Shown in pieces: positions 42,877-51,777 of a stretch of DNA of 64,000 nucleotides. The DNA is from Methylobacterium radiotolerans JCM 2831. GTDB taxonomy: Bacteria; Pseudomonadota; Alphaproteobacteria; Rhizobiales; Beijerinckiaceae. A program made the translations under genes and the position numbers. Each line of letters opens with the position of its first letter. Positions within the stretch are counted from its first letter, which is position 1. The notes under the pieces are model-generated. The model did not search any database, was not told the DNA's origin, and was given only the letters and a program-made list of their open reading frames with translations. The stretch spans positions 868,001-932,000 of the forward strand of contig NC_010505.1 in NCBI RefSeq assembly GCF_000019725.1. The letters are read 5' to 3'.

Positions 42877-43734
42877 ATGGCGGGCGGCGTCACCCAGGCC
42901 GAGTACTGGAACGGCGAGGTCGGCACGCGCTGGGCGCGCAATCAGGCCGTCCTCGACGCGATGTTCGTGCCGCTGACGGAGGCGCTCTTCGCCCGCGCGC
43001 GGCTCGCCGCCGGAGAGACGGTGCTCGACATCGGCTGCGGCGCGGGGGCCACGACCCTGGAGGCCGCGCGCCGGGTCGGACCCGGCGGCGGCGTGACCGG
43101 CGCCGACATCTCGGCGCCGCTCCTCGCCGTGGGGCGGGACCGCGCCGGGGCGGAGCCGCCCGGGGCCGCCCCGATCCGCTTCGTCGAGGCCGATGTCGAG
43201 ACGGCCGATCTCGGCCGGTACGACCGGATCGTGTCGCGGTTCGGCGTGATGTTCTTCGCGGATTCCGCCCGCGCCTTCGCCAACGTGCGCCGGATGCTCG
43301 GGCCGGGGGGCCGGATGACCTTCCTGTGCTGGCGGGCCCTGTCCGAGAACCCGTGGGTGGGCGTGCCGCGCGACGCGGTGCTGCCGCTCCTCCCGGAAGT
43401 GCCGCCACCGCCGCAGCCCGACACACCGGGGCCGTTCCGCTTCGCCGAGGCCGACCCGCTCGTCGCGCTCCTGCGCGGTGCCGGGTTCGACGCCGTGACC
43501 TGCGACGCCCTCGACCGCGACATCGTCGTCGGGGAGGGCGAGACCGACGCGGCGGCGACCGCGGCGGCCACCCACGTCTCCCTGAACCTCGGCCCGAGCT
43601 CCCACCTCGTGCGCGAGGCCGCACCGGATCTCAGGGCGCGCGCCGAGGCGGCCGTGGCGGAGGCCCTCGCGCGGCACGCGGCGGGCGGCGCCGTGCGCCT
43701 GCGCGCCGCGTGCTGGCTCGTGCAGGCGGGCTGA
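42877..43734 (+). CDS. SAM-dependent class I methyltransferase
   Basis: 285 aa. Motif I VLDIGCGAGATT (49-60), GADIS as motif II and FVEADVETADL/YDRIVSRFGVMFF as motif III/IV are clear. Family of small-molecule methyltransferases of the UbiE/YcgJ type. Substrate unknown. Cotranscribed with the OsmC gene. Confidence 0.88.
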   Translation: MAGGVTQAEYWNGEVGTRWARNQAVLDAMFVPLTEALFARARLAAGETVLDIGCGAGATTLEAARRVGPGGGVTGADISAPLLAVGRDRAGAEPPGAAPIRFVEADVETADLGRYDRIVSRFGVMFFADSARAFANVRRMLGPGGRMTFLCWRALSENPWVGVPRDAVLPLLPEVPPPPQPDTPGPFRFAEADPLVALLRGAGFDAVTCDALDRDIVVGEGETDAAATAAATHVSLNLGPSSHLVREAAPDLRARAEAAVAEALARHAAGGAVRLRAACWLVQAG

Positions 43735-43772
43735 GCCGGCGTCCCGCGCCGCCGGGCGGGCGGCGCGTCCTC

Positions 43773-45371
43773 TCAGAGCCCGAGGGCGCCGCCGTCCGAG
43801 CGCGGGTCGTGGGTCGCCTCGATCCGACCGTTCCGGGGATGGCGGACAAGCATGCCCGCGTGCCCGAGCGAGTCGATGTAGGGGCCGCCGAGCTCCTCGA
43901 TCTCGTGGCCGAGGCGGCCGAGGGCCGCGATGCAGGCCGGATCGAACCGGTCCTCCACCTTCACGCTGAGCGAGGGCGCCCCCCAGGTGCGCCCGTAGAG
44001 CAGGCGCGGCGCGTCGACGGCATCCGCCACCGACAGCCCGTAATCGGCGTAGCGGGTGAAGATCTGGGCCTGGAACTGCGGCTGCCCGTCGCCGCCCATG
44101 CTGCCGTAGCTCATCACCCGCCCGTCGTCGAAGGCGGCGAGCGCGGGGATCAGCGTGTGGAACGGGCGCCGCCCCGGCTCCAGGGGGTTCACGGCCTTCG
44201 GGTCGAGGGAGAACGACATGCCCCGGTTCTGCCAGCAGATGCCGGTGGCGGGCAGGACCGTCCCCGAGCCGTACTCCCAGTAGACCGACTGGATGTAGGA
44301 GACCGCGAGGCCGTCCTTGTCGATCGCGCCCATCCACACCGTGTCGCCGTGACTCGGGTCGGGCAGGGGCACCCGACCGGCGCGGCCCATGTCGACGAGT
44401 GCGGCCTCGCGGGCGAGCCGCTCCGGCGTGAGGAAGGTGGCCGGGTCGTGCCGCAAGCGGGCGAAATCGGTGACCACCCGGTCGCGGATCGCGAAGGCCC
44501 GCTTCGTCGCCTCGATCAGGCCGTGGTAATGAGCTGTGGTCTCGGGCTCCGTGACGTTCAGCCGGTCGAAGATCCCGAGGATCAGCAGGGCGGCGAGCCC
44601 CTGGGTCGGCGGCGGGAAGTTGTAGAGGGTCGCGTCGCGGCGCCGGATCGACAGGGGCGCCCGCTCCACCGCCGCGAAGGCCTCGAGATCCGCCCGGGTG
44701 ACCGGCGCGCCGAGGCGCTCCAGGTCGGCGGCGATCTCCCGGCCGATATCGCCGCGATAGAAGTCCCCGAGGCCCGCATGGGCGAGCTGCTCCAGAGTGG
44801 CGGCGAGCAGCGGCAGGGCGCGGGTCTCGCCGGCCGGGTAGGGCTTGCCGTCCTTCAGGAACGTCCCCGCGAAGTTCGGGGCGTCGTGGAGGGTATCGAG
44901 CTCCTGGGGCACGTAGCGCGCCTCGGAGGGCGAGACCGGGACGCCGCCGCGCGCCTGCGCGATCGCGTCGGCGAGCAGGGTCTCCAGGGGAAGGCGGCCG
45001 CCGAGCGCCCGCGCCAGCTCGAGGGCGAGGCGCCAGCCGCCCACCGCGCCCGCGACCGTCACCATCGCGTCGGGGCCGCGGGCCGGTATCGCGTCGTAGC
45101 CCTTCTCCCGGTAGCGCGGGATCGTGGCGAGGCGCCCGGCCGGACCGCAGGCCTCGATGCCGCGCACCCGACCGCCGCGCTCGCGCACCAGCCAGAAGCC
45201 GTCGCCGCCGATGCCGTTCATGTGCGGGTAGACCACCGCGATGGAGGCGGCCATCGCCACCATCGCCTCGATGGCGTTGCCGCCCTGCGCCAGGACGGTC
45301 TGGCCGGCCTGGGCGGCGAGGCTGTGGGGCGCGGCGACGGCGGCGGACGTGAAGACGGGAGTCTCGGGCAT
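43773..45371 (-). CDS. Gamma-glutamyltransferase-family protein
   Basis: 532 aa, Ntn-hydrolase. The autoprocessing/catalytic threonine is T344 in HGDTVWMGAIDKDG, giving a large and small subunit as usual; GGNAIEAMVAMAASI and NGIGGDGFWLV are family patterns. There is no signal peptide, unlike periplasmic Ggt, so it is closer to cytosolic members such as oxamate amidohydrolase HpxW. Exact reaction unknown. Confidence 0.85.
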   Translation of the reverse strand: MPETPVFTSAAVAAPHSLAAQAGQTVLAQGGNAIEAMVAMAASIAVVYPHMNGIGGDGFWLVRERGGRVRGIEACGPAGRLATIPRYREKGYDAIPARGPDAMVTVAGAVGGWRLALELARALGGRLPLETLLADAIAQARGGVPVSPSEARYVPQELDTLHDAPNFAGTFLKDGKPYPAGETRALPLLAATLEQLAHAGLGDFYRGDIGREIAADLERLGAPVTRADLEAFAAVERAPLSIRRRDATLYNFPPPTQGLAALLILGIFDRLNVTEPETTAHYHGLIEATKRAFAIRDRVVTDFARLRHDPATFLTPERLAREAALVDMGRAGRVPLPDPSHGDTVWMGAIDKDGLAVSYIQSVYWEYGSGTVLPATGICWQNRGMSFSLDPKAVNPLEPGRRPFHTLIPALAAFDDGRVMSYGSMGGDGQPQFQAQIFTRYADYGLSVADAVDAPRLLYGRTWGAPSLSVKVEDRFDPACIAALGRLGHEIEELGGPYIDSLGHAGMLVRHPRNGRIEATHDPRSDGGALGL

Positions 45372-45492
45372 CGACGGTCCTGTGCTGTACCGGCCGCAGG
45401 GTTAGGCGAGCCGGTGCCTCCTGCAAAGGCCGGCCGTGTACAAGCGGTGCGCCGTGCTATGCTGCGCGCGCGCTGTCGCCCAGAAGCGGCCC

Positions 45493-46938
45493 ATGGTCCC
45501 GAAGCTCACCCCCTGGATCGCCCTCGGCCTGTCGGTCGTGCCTGCCACGGCTCAGCAACGTGTCCCGTCGGCCTTCGAGGGTGCGGGCGCCGATCCCCGC
45601 ATCTCGGTCTCACAGCCGGAGACGACCAGCCAGGCCTCCGGCGGCTACGTCCGGTCGGTGGAGCCGTATCTCGGACCGCTCGGCGATCCGCTGGCCCTCC
45701 GCCCCGCCCTGAAGGCGCGGGGCATCGAGTACAGCCTCACCTACATCGTCGACGTCCTCGGCAATCCGGTCGGCGGCCTTCGCCAGGGCGCGATCGTCGA
45801 GGATCGCCTCAACCTCCGCCTCAATCTCGACCTCGACCGACTCGTCGGCTGGCAGGGCGCCACGGTTCACGCCAACGCCTACTTCATCCACGGCACGGGC
45901 CTGTCGCGCTACTATGTCGGCAATCTGCTGACGACGAGCGTCATCGAGGCGCTGCCCTCGAGTCGACTCTACGTGCTCTGGCTCGACCAGAGCCTGATGG
46001 ACGGCCAGCTCGGGATCCGGATCGGCCAGCAGGCCGCCGATACCGAGTTCTTCGTCAGCCAGACCGCGACCCTGTTCGTGAACTCCACCTTCGGCTGGCC
46101 GGCCATCACCGGGCTCGACCTGCCGAGCGGGGGACCGGCCTACCCGCTCGCGGCGCCGGCGATCCGGGCCAAGTACGTGCCGGGCAACGGCTTCTCCCTG
46201 CAGGTCGGGCTCTACGACGGCGATCCGGCGGGCGCCAACCGCCCGGGAGACGACCCGGAAGCGCAGCGTCTCGACCGCACGGGCACCAATTTCCGCCTGC
46301 GCGATCCGGCCCTCGTCATCGCCGAGGCAACCTACGCGTACAACATCGCCCCCGGATCGAAGGGCCTGCCCGGCGACATTACCCTCGGCGGCTGGCAGCA
46401 TTTCGGCCGGTTCGACAGCCTGCGCTTCGACATCACCGGCGTGCCGCTCGCCGACCCGAACGCCACCGGGATCGGCCGTCCGGTGCGCGGCAATGCCGGC
46501 CTCTACGCGATCTACGACCAGACCCTGTACCGCGAATCCGGCAAGGACGACGAGGGTCTCGGCTTCTTCGTGCGCGCCGCGTGGTCGCCGACCCGCTCCA
46601 GCCTGATCGACGCCTACGTAGATACCGGCCTCGCCTACAAGGGCCTGTTCGACGGGCGCGACGACGACACGATCGGCCTCAGCTTCGCCTACGCCCGCAT
46701 CGGCGACGAGGCGCAGCGGGCCGACCGGGACACGATCCTCTACACGGGCCTGCCGATGCCGCGCCGCCGCGCCGAGGCGGTGATCGAGGCGACCTATCAG
46801 GCGGTGGTGGTGCCGGGCTTCACGGTGCAGCCCGACGCGCAGTACGTCATCCGGCCCGGCGCCGGCATCGCCGGTCCGGACGGCCGCCGGCTGCGCAACG
46901 CGGCGGTGCTCGGCCTGCGCGCGACCGTGCAGTACTGA
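45493..46938 (+). CDS. OprB-type carbohydrate-selective porin
   Basis: 481 aa from ATG 45493 with signal peptide (WIALGLSVVPATAQ). The mature protein fits OprB porins: GIEYSLTYIVDVLGNPVGGL, RLNLRLNLDLDRLVGWQGATVH, LWLDQSLMDGQLGIRIGQQAADTEFF (segments shown apart), and a C-terminal barrel ending ALGLRATVQY-like with a final aromatic. Outer membrane uptake of sugars or similar solutes. A GTG 19 codons earlier is an alternative start. Antiporter gene follows 57 bp downstream. Confidence 0.85.
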   Translation: MVPKLTPWIALGLSVVPATAQQRVPSAFEGAGADPRISVSQPETTSQASGGYVRSVEPYLGPLGDPLALRPALKARGIEYSLTYIVDVLGNPVGGLRQGAIVEDRLNLRLNLDLDRLVGWQGATVHANAYFIHGTGLSRYYVGNLLTTSVIEALPSSRLYVLWLDQSLMDGQLGIRIGQQAADTEFFVSQTATLFVNSTFGWPAITGLDLPSGGPAYPLAAPAIRAKYVPGNGFSLQVGLYDGDPAGANRPGDDPEAQRLDRTGTNFRLRDPALVIAEATYAYNIAPGSKGLPGDITLGGWQHFGRFDSLRFDITGVPLADPNATGIGRPVRGNAGLYAIYDQTLYRESGKDDEGLGFFVRAAWSPTRSSLIDAYVDTGLAYKGLFDGRDDDTIGLSFAYARIGDEAQRADRDTILYTGLPMPRRRAEAVIEATYQAVVVPGFTVQPDAQYVIRPGAGIAGPDGRRLRNAAVLGLRATVQY

Positions 46939-46995
46939 GCGGGCCTGCGACCGCGGCACCCGGAACGGTCCCGGGCCTCCGCCTCTTTCAGCAGC

Positions 46996-48531
46996 ATGTT
47001 GATCTTCGAGTGGGTCGTCGGCGTCCTGTTCGGCGCCGTCCTCCTGGCCGGCGTCGCGCGCCGGCTCGGCGCGCCGTATCCAGCCTTCCTGGCGCTGGGC
47101 GGCGTCGGCCTCGCCTTCGTCCCCGGCGTCCCGAACCTGCGCCTCGATCCCGAACTGGCGCTCGCCCTGTTCCTGGCCCCGGTCCTGCTCGACGCCGGCT
47201 TCGACGCCTCCGTGCGGGACCTGAAGGAGAACTGGCGCCCGGTCTTCGGGCTCGCGGTCGGAGCCGTCGCCGTGACGACCGCCGCGGTCGCGATCGCGGC
47301 GCGGCTCGTCGTGCCGGACATGCCGCTGTCCGCCTGCATCGTGCTCGGCGCCGTGGTCGCGCCGCCCGACGCCGTGGCGGCTCTGGCGGTGCTCAAGCAC
47401 GCGCCGATGCCGCACCGGCTCGCCACGATCCTGCGCGGCGAGAGCCTCCTCAACGACGCGGCCTCGCTGCTGATCTACCGGCTCGGCGTGACGGCCGCGA
47501 TGGCCGGCACGTTCCACCCGGCGGAGGTGGCGCCGGCGTTCCTCTTGGGCGTCGTCGCGAGCCTCGTGGTCGGCCCCTGCCTCGGCCTGCTGTTCGTGGC
47601 CTTGACGCGGCGCGTGACCGATCCGGCGAGCGCGATCGTGCTGCAGTTCGTCGCCGCCTTCGGGATCTGGCTCGCCGCCGAGCGGCTGGAGCTGTCGGGG
47701 GTCCTGACCATCGTGACCTTCGCGGTGACGGTCGCCCGCCGGGCACCCGGCATCACCGCGCCCCGCGCCCGGGTGATCTCCTACGCGGTCTGGGACACGG
47801 CGGTGTTCGTGCTCAACGTCCTGGCCTTCGTGCTCATCGGCATCCAGATCGACCCGATCCGGGAGCGGCTGAGCGGCGCGGACGCGTGGCAGGCCCTGAT
47901 CCTCGCGGGCGCGACCTTCGCCACCGTGGTGCTGACTCGCCTCGCCTGGGTGCTGCCGACCACCGGGATCCGCGGCTTCGGCCTCCGGCAGGCCGGAGCC
48001 GCGGCGCGGCTGGGCCCGGGGATCGCCCTGTCGTGGGCGGGCATGCGCGGGATCGTCACCGTGGCGGCCGCCCTGGCGCTGCCCGCCGAGTTCCCGCACC
48101 GGGACCTCGTGGTGGTCACGGCCTTCGTCACGGTGCTCGGCACGCTGATCGTCCAGGGCCTGACCCTGCGGCCGCTGCTCGCCCATCTGCGGCTTGAGGA
48201 CGACGACCCGGTGGGCCGCGAGACGGGCTGGGCCCGCGCGGCCGCCTACGAGGCCGCTCTCGAGAGCCTCGCCGACGCCGAGAACGAGCCGGCGACCGAC
48301 GCCCTGCGCGCCGAGTTCCGCGCGGCGCTCGCGGAGGCGGAGGCGCACGACGAGGGCTTGGCGCCGGAGAGCCTGCCGGCGGATGCCGCGCGGCGGCGCG
48401 CCGTCGAGGCCGCTCGCGACGCGGTGCTCGCGCTGCGCCGCCAGGGTCGGATCGGCGACGACGCCTACTACCTGCTGGAGGAGGAATTCGACTGGGCCGA
48501 ACTCAGCGCGACCCCGCGCGCGGAGACGTGA
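46996..48531 (+). CDS. CPA1 (NhaP-type) cation:proton antiporter
   Basis: 511 aa with about twelve helices in the first 400 residues; the NhaP signature GESLLNDAASLL is present, with APPDAVAAL before it and WAGMRGIVTVAAALALP near the end of the membrane part. A soluble C-terminal tail of about 110 acidic residues follows. Exchanges Na+ or K+ for protons. Ends 12 bp before the convergent gshB. Confidence 0.9.
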   Translation: MLIFEWVVGVLFGAVLLAGVARRLGAPYPAFLALGGVGLAFVPGVPNLRLDPELALALFLAPVLLDAGFDASVRDLKENWRPVFGLAVGAVAVTTAAVAIAARLVVPDMPLSACIVLGAVVAPPDAVAALAVLKHAPMPHRLATILRGESLLNDAASLLIYRLGVTAAMAGTFHPAEVAPAFLLGVVASLVVGPCLGLLFVALTRRVTDPASAIVLQFVAAFGIWLAAERLELSGVLTIVTFAVTVARRAPGITAPRARVISYAVWDTAVFVLNVLAFVLIGIQIDPIRERLSGADAWQALILAGATFATVVLTRLAWVLPTTGIRGFGLRQAGAAARLGPGIALSWAGMRGIVTVAAALALPAEFPHRDLVVVTAFVTVLGTLIVQGLTLRPLLAHLRLEDDDPVGRETGWARAAAYEAALESLADAENEPATDALRAEFRAALAEAEAHDEGLAPESLPADAARRRAVEAARDAVLALRRQGRIGDDAYYLLEEEFDWAELSATPRAET

Positions 48532-48543
48532 GGGCGCGCCCCG

Positions 48544-49500
48544 TCAGACGCCCTTGCGCGCCGCGATCCGGGCCTCGATCGCGTCCCAGACGGCGACCGA
48601 CAGGTCAGGCCCCCCGAGCCGCTGGATCGCCCGGATGCCGGTGGGGGAGGTGACGTTGATCTCGGTGAGGTGCCCGTCGATCACGTCGATGCCCACCAGG
48701 ATCAGGCCTCGCCGCGCGAGCTCCGGGCCGATCGTGGCGCAGATCTCGCGCTCGCGGTCGGTGAGCTCGGAGGCGGAGGCGGCGCCGCCGCGGACCATGT
48801 TGGAGCGGATGTCGTTCGCGGCCGGGACGCGGTTGACCGCCCCCATCGCGACGCCGTCGACCAGGATGATGCGCTTGTCGCCCTCCGTGACCCGGTCGAG
48901 GTAGCGCTGCACGACCCAGGCTTCCCGGAAGGTCGTGGCGAACAGGTCGAACATCGAGCCGAAATTCGGATCCTTCTCGGTGACCTTGAACACGGCCGCG
49001 CCGCCGTGCCCGTGCAGCGGCTTCATCGCCACGGTCCCGTGCTCCAGCCGGAAGGCCTCGATCTCCGCCTTGTCGCGGCTGATCAGGGTCGGCGGCATCA
49101 ACTCGGGGAAGTCGAGGACGAACAGCTTCTCGGGCGCGTTGCGCACCTCGAAAGGGTCGTTGACCACGAGCGTCTCCGGATGGATCCGCTCGAGCATGTG
49201 GGTGGCCGTGATGTAGGCCATGTCGAAGGGCGGGTCCTGGCGCATCAGCACCACGTCCGCCTCGGCGAGGTCGAGCCGCTCTGGCGGCGCCAGGGTGAAA
49301 TGCGCGCCCTCGACGTCCTGCACTTTCAGCCGCTCGACGCGGGCGGTCACGCGCCGGCCCTGCATCGAGAGCCGGTCCGGCGTGTAGTAGACGAGCGCGT
49401 GCCCCCGCCGCTGGGCCTCCAGCAGCAGGGCGAAGGTGGTGTCACCCGCGATCCGGATATTCTGGATCGGGTCCATCTGAACCGCGACGGTCAGGCTCAT
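48544..49500 (-). CDS. gshB: GshB, glutathione synthetase
   Basis: 318-aa ATP-grasp enzyme joining gamma-glutamylcysteine and glycine. The prokaryotic signature is visible: [19 protein letters not shown] at the N-terminus, [31 protein letters not shown] (ATP loop), and [19 protein letters not shown] at the metal site. Start ATG 49500. Followed 46 bp upstream (minus direction: before it) by a secreted Cys-rich protein gene. Confidence 0.96.
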   Translation of the reverse strand: MSLTVAVQMDPIQNIRIAGDTTFALLLEAQRRGHALVYYTPDRLSMQGRRVTARVERLKVQDVEGAHFTLAPPERLDLAEADVVLMRQDPPFDMAYITATHMLERIHPETLVVNDPFEVRNAPEKLFVLDFPELMPPTLISRDKAEIEAFRLEHGTVAMKPLHGHGGAAVFKVTEKDPNFGSMFDLFATTFREAWVVQRYLDRVTEGDKRIILVDGVAMGAVNRVPAANDIRSNMVRGGAASASELTDREREICATIGPELARRGLILVGIDVIDGHLTEINVTSPTGIRAIQRLGGPDLSVAVWDAIEARIAARKGV

Positions 49501-49546
49501 ACGAAACGCCTCTCGCCAACGGCGGGCAACTCGACCGGGTCCCGTC

Positions 49547-49840
49547 TCAATCGTCGGACAGAGACTTGCTGCCCGTGCGCTTGTCGTAGTCGCCGATCGC
49601 GGACCGGCACTCGGGGGACAGGCGCTTGCGGTTGCGCATCATGCAGCGATCCGCGTCCTGGCTGTTCGGATCGACGCCCGCGCAGAGGCGGAAATAGTCG
49701 TTGGCACAGCCGAGCTGCAGGCCCTGGTCCTCCCGTTGGGCATAGGCGGGGCCGGCGGTCAGCGCGAACAGCGCCAGCGCCGCACTAGCCAGCCCGCGGC
49801 GGCGGGAGGCGCGCAGGGATCGTTCCGGAACCAGTCGCAT
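49547..49840 (-). CDS. Small secreted cysteine-rich protein
   Basis: 97 aa with a signal peptide ([18 protein letters not shown]). The mature 60 residues carry four cysteines spaced as CANDYFRLC-(x12)[14 protein letters not shown], similar to the Cys-rich GLG1-type repeat found in small bacterial exported proteins. Function unknown. Same strand and just upstream of gshB. Confidence 0.7.
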   Translation of the reverse strand: MRLVPERSLRASRRRGLASAALALFALTAGPAYAQREDQGLQLGCANDYFRLCAGVDPNSQDADRCMMRNRKRLSPECRSAIGDYDKRTGSKSLSDD

Positions 49841-50040
49841 TCAGCGGTGTCCTCAATCTCGATCGGGCGGAGAACCGACGCGGCAGTCCCGCCATCGCCC
49901 GAGTCCGGCATATCGGTCGGGCCGGGCGGTAGGCAAGCGCCGAGGGTCCCGACGGGTTCCGCGCGGGAACGTCGCGGCAACGCTTCGCCGCGGTGTGGCG
50001 CGCGGGTCGCACAGCGTCGCCGCCCGGCGGGACCGGCCGG

Positions 50041-50180
50041 ACATAAGAAGGCCCCGTCCGGGATCGGACAGGGCCTCAAGTCGAAGGGAGGAAACGCCCG
50101 CCATGGGCGGAGACAGCCACGCAATTCACGCGCCAACTTCCGGAGGCGGCGCAATTCGCGGTCCTGCCGCGGCAAGACTC
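50041..50180 (-). ncRNA. Candidate small RNA with two anti-Shine-Dalgarno motifs (cuckoo/alpha-r14-like)
   Basis: On the minus strand, three hairpins and a T-rich 3' end are seen: TGCCGCGGCA core at 50174-50165; stem GCGCC/GGCGC (50152-50148 with 50134-50130) whose loop holds CCTCC; then single-stranded TTTCCTCCC (50094-50086) between two stems; finally a terminator hairpin GGCCC-x-GTCCG/CGGAC-x-GGGCC (50075-50050) followed by TTCTTATG. Alphaproteobacterial cuckoo/alpha-r14 RNAs carry CUUUCCUCCC-type anti-SD motifs in such a setting. The match to that family is from memory and motif only. The same DNA on the plus strand shows GGGAGGAAA before a 27-codon frame, an alternative reading that I consider less likely. 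Confidence 0.5.
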
Positions 50181-50278
50181 CGTTAACCACGTCGTGCTGG
50201 ATTGTTTCGGTAGCCCTTGCCGACGCCCTCCGAAGGGCCCGGGCCAGATGCTCGGACCGCCGACAGGAGCCGGAGACC

Positions 50279-50491
50279 ATGACCCTTTTCAAGCCGCAGG
50301 AGACCGGCGAAACCCGTCCGTCGACGCTCGCCGCCGAGTCCGCGCGCAGAGCTGCCCCGGCGGCGTCCGCCACCCTGATCCCGTTCCCCGGCGCGGAGGC
50401 GCGGCGGACCTGCCGGATCCCGCGCTCCGACGAGCGGCGCGGCGAGATCCTCCTGTTCCTCGGCGTGCGCTACGAGCGCCTGGCGTCCTGA
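50279..50491 (+). CDS. Small protein of unknown function
   Basis: 70 aa from ATG 50279 with GGAG upstream. It ends in CRIPRSDERRGEILLFLGVRYERL-like residues, basic then hydrophobic, with an Ala/Pro-rich first half. Probably a real short gene because of the ribosome site and spacing to the next gene (14 bp), but no family is recognised. Confidence 0.55.
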   Translation: MTLFKPQETGETRPSTLAAESARRAAPAASATLIPFPGAEARRTCRIPRSDERRGEILLFLGVRYERLAS

Positions 50492-50505
50492 GGACAGACC
50501 CGCGC

Positions 50506-51375
50506 ATGTCGTCCCGGCCGCGCGACACCACCGACGGTTCTCCCATGCCTGCCCCGGATCGCCGGCCGCTCGGCCACGCGCGCACCGCGCTGCGCCTCGC
50601 CCCCGCCGGCGCCGCACTGGCCCTGCTCGCGGCCTGCACCCAGAGCGGCGATTTCGGCCGGCCGCGCACGGGCGTCTGGAACGGGCTCATCGACACGACG
50701 GGCAGCTTCAGCACCCGGGATCGCGGGCGCCTCCTGCTCGAATCCGGCCTGACCGACGACGAGCAGGCCCTGCGCGACCGCGCGTGGCGGTTCGTCGAGC
50801 CTGCCAGCAGCTTCGCGGCCTTCCAGGACACGGTGTTCGGCCTCGCCAGCGCCCACACGCTCCCGCCGACGTGGCGCTACGAGGAGGTCGGCGCCTATTA
50901 CGAGGCCCTGACGGCGGAGCCGTCCCGCTCCCCGGTCTCCCGCTATCGGAAGCTCAGCGACGACGCGACCGCCGATGCCCGGCTGATCCCGATCTTCGTG
51001 GCGCTCGCCGCCCGCGTCATCGACGCGGATGCCGCGCGGCTACGCAGCCTGCCCTTCGCCAAGACCCTCGACGACGCGGCCGTCCGGGATGCCGTCCAGC
51101 GGGTCGCCGAGAACCGCTGCCTGATCGCCTGGGTGCGCTTCGAGGCCGGCCTGCGGCTCGCCCGGTACCGGTTCGCCCTGGAGCACCTGTTCGCCGCGGC
51201 ACCGGCGTCGGAATCGGTCGCGGCCGAGCGATCCATCATGATGCTGGCCGCGCGCCGCAACCTGCTCGACCCGCTCCTCCCGCCGGACGCGGCCGCCCGG
51301 TGCGGCCTCGGGCCGGTTCCGCTGCCGCCCCCGCCGCCGGTCGCGCAGGCGGAGCCGCTGGTGGTCAAATACTGA
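50506..51375 (+). CDS. Putative lipoprotein, function unknown
   Basis: 289 aa from ATG 50506 (GAGGA eleven bases upstream) or 276 aa from ATG 50545. A lipobox LLAAC follows a hydrophobic segment, so the mature protein is a lipid-anchored periplasmic or outer-membrane protein. The body is helical with repeated YRFALEHLFAAAP-like segments and ends in a Pro run and QAEPLVVKY. No family recognised. A perfect palindrome starts right after its stop. Confidence 0.65.
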   Translation: MSSRPRDTTDGSPMPAPDRRPLGHARTALRLAPAGAALALLAACTQSGDFGRPRTGVWNGLIDTTGSFSTRDRGRLLLESGLTDDEQALRDRAWRFVEPASSFAAFQDTVFGLASAHTLPPTWRYEEVGAYYEALTAEPSRSPVSRYRKLSDDATADARLIPIFVALAARVIDADAARLRSLPFAKTLDDAAVRDAVQRVAENRCLIAWVRFEAGLRLARYRFALEHLFAAAPASESVAAERSIMMLAARRNLLDPLLPPDAAARCGLGPVPLPPPPPVAQAEPLVVKY

Positions 51376-51389
51376 GCGGCCGAGGCCGC
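51376..51389 (+). terminator. Hairpin directly after the lipoprotein stop
   Basis: GCGGCC-GA-GGCCGC, a perfect 6-bp inverted repeat immediately after the TGA. No U-run. Confidence 0.35.
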
Positions 51390-51474
51390 CCCAGGACGAC
51401 GCTCGCGCTTCGCGGATGCCCCGAAGCCGGACTTCGCCGGCCCGAGCCCTTCAGCCCGGTGTCGCAGTGGACGG

Positions 51475-51680
51475 TCACGGCGGTCGGTTCGCGGGGGGAG
51501 ACGCCCGGACGACAGCGGCGCGGCTGCCGGGCCGCATGGATTCGACCTTCGCGAGGATGCGCGGCCGGAACCGGCATGGACACGGTCGAGGGCGACGAGC
51601 GGCGCGTTGCCGAGCAGGTCGAGGGCGGACGGCGCGAGCCCGGCGACCGGGGAGGGCGCGGTCGCGGCGGATCCGGTCAT
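51475..51680 (-). pseudogene. Frameshifted fragment of a cysteine-synthase-like gene
   Basis: Reading leftward from ATG 51680, 40 codons give an N-terminus ending in ALDLLGNAPLVALDRVHAG-SGR, which is the LIGNTPLVRL opening of the cysteine synthase/cystathionine beta-synthase family. After two surplus bases (near 51560) the other frame reads ILAKVESMRPGS, the next block AKxExxNPGGS of the same family, followed by a stop at 51477. The lysine-bearing SVKDR motif and the rest of the enzyme are absent. Order and spacing of both blocks make chance unlikely. It is a remnant, not a working gene. The remaining 51390-51777 bases outside it show nothing else. Confidence 0.55.
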
Positions 51681-51777
51681 CGCGACGGCGCGGCGGGCTC
51701 CGCCGGCCGGGAGAGCGCGGGGCCGCGGAGGCTCAACATCGGCCGAGCGAAGCGGCGAACCCGTGCCAGGTCCGCCC

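Noticed and set aside
50103..50186. 27-codon plus-strand frame after GGGAGGAAA
   Set aside because: No recognisable sequence, and the same DNA makes better sense as a structured minus-strand RNA; kept only as an alternative.
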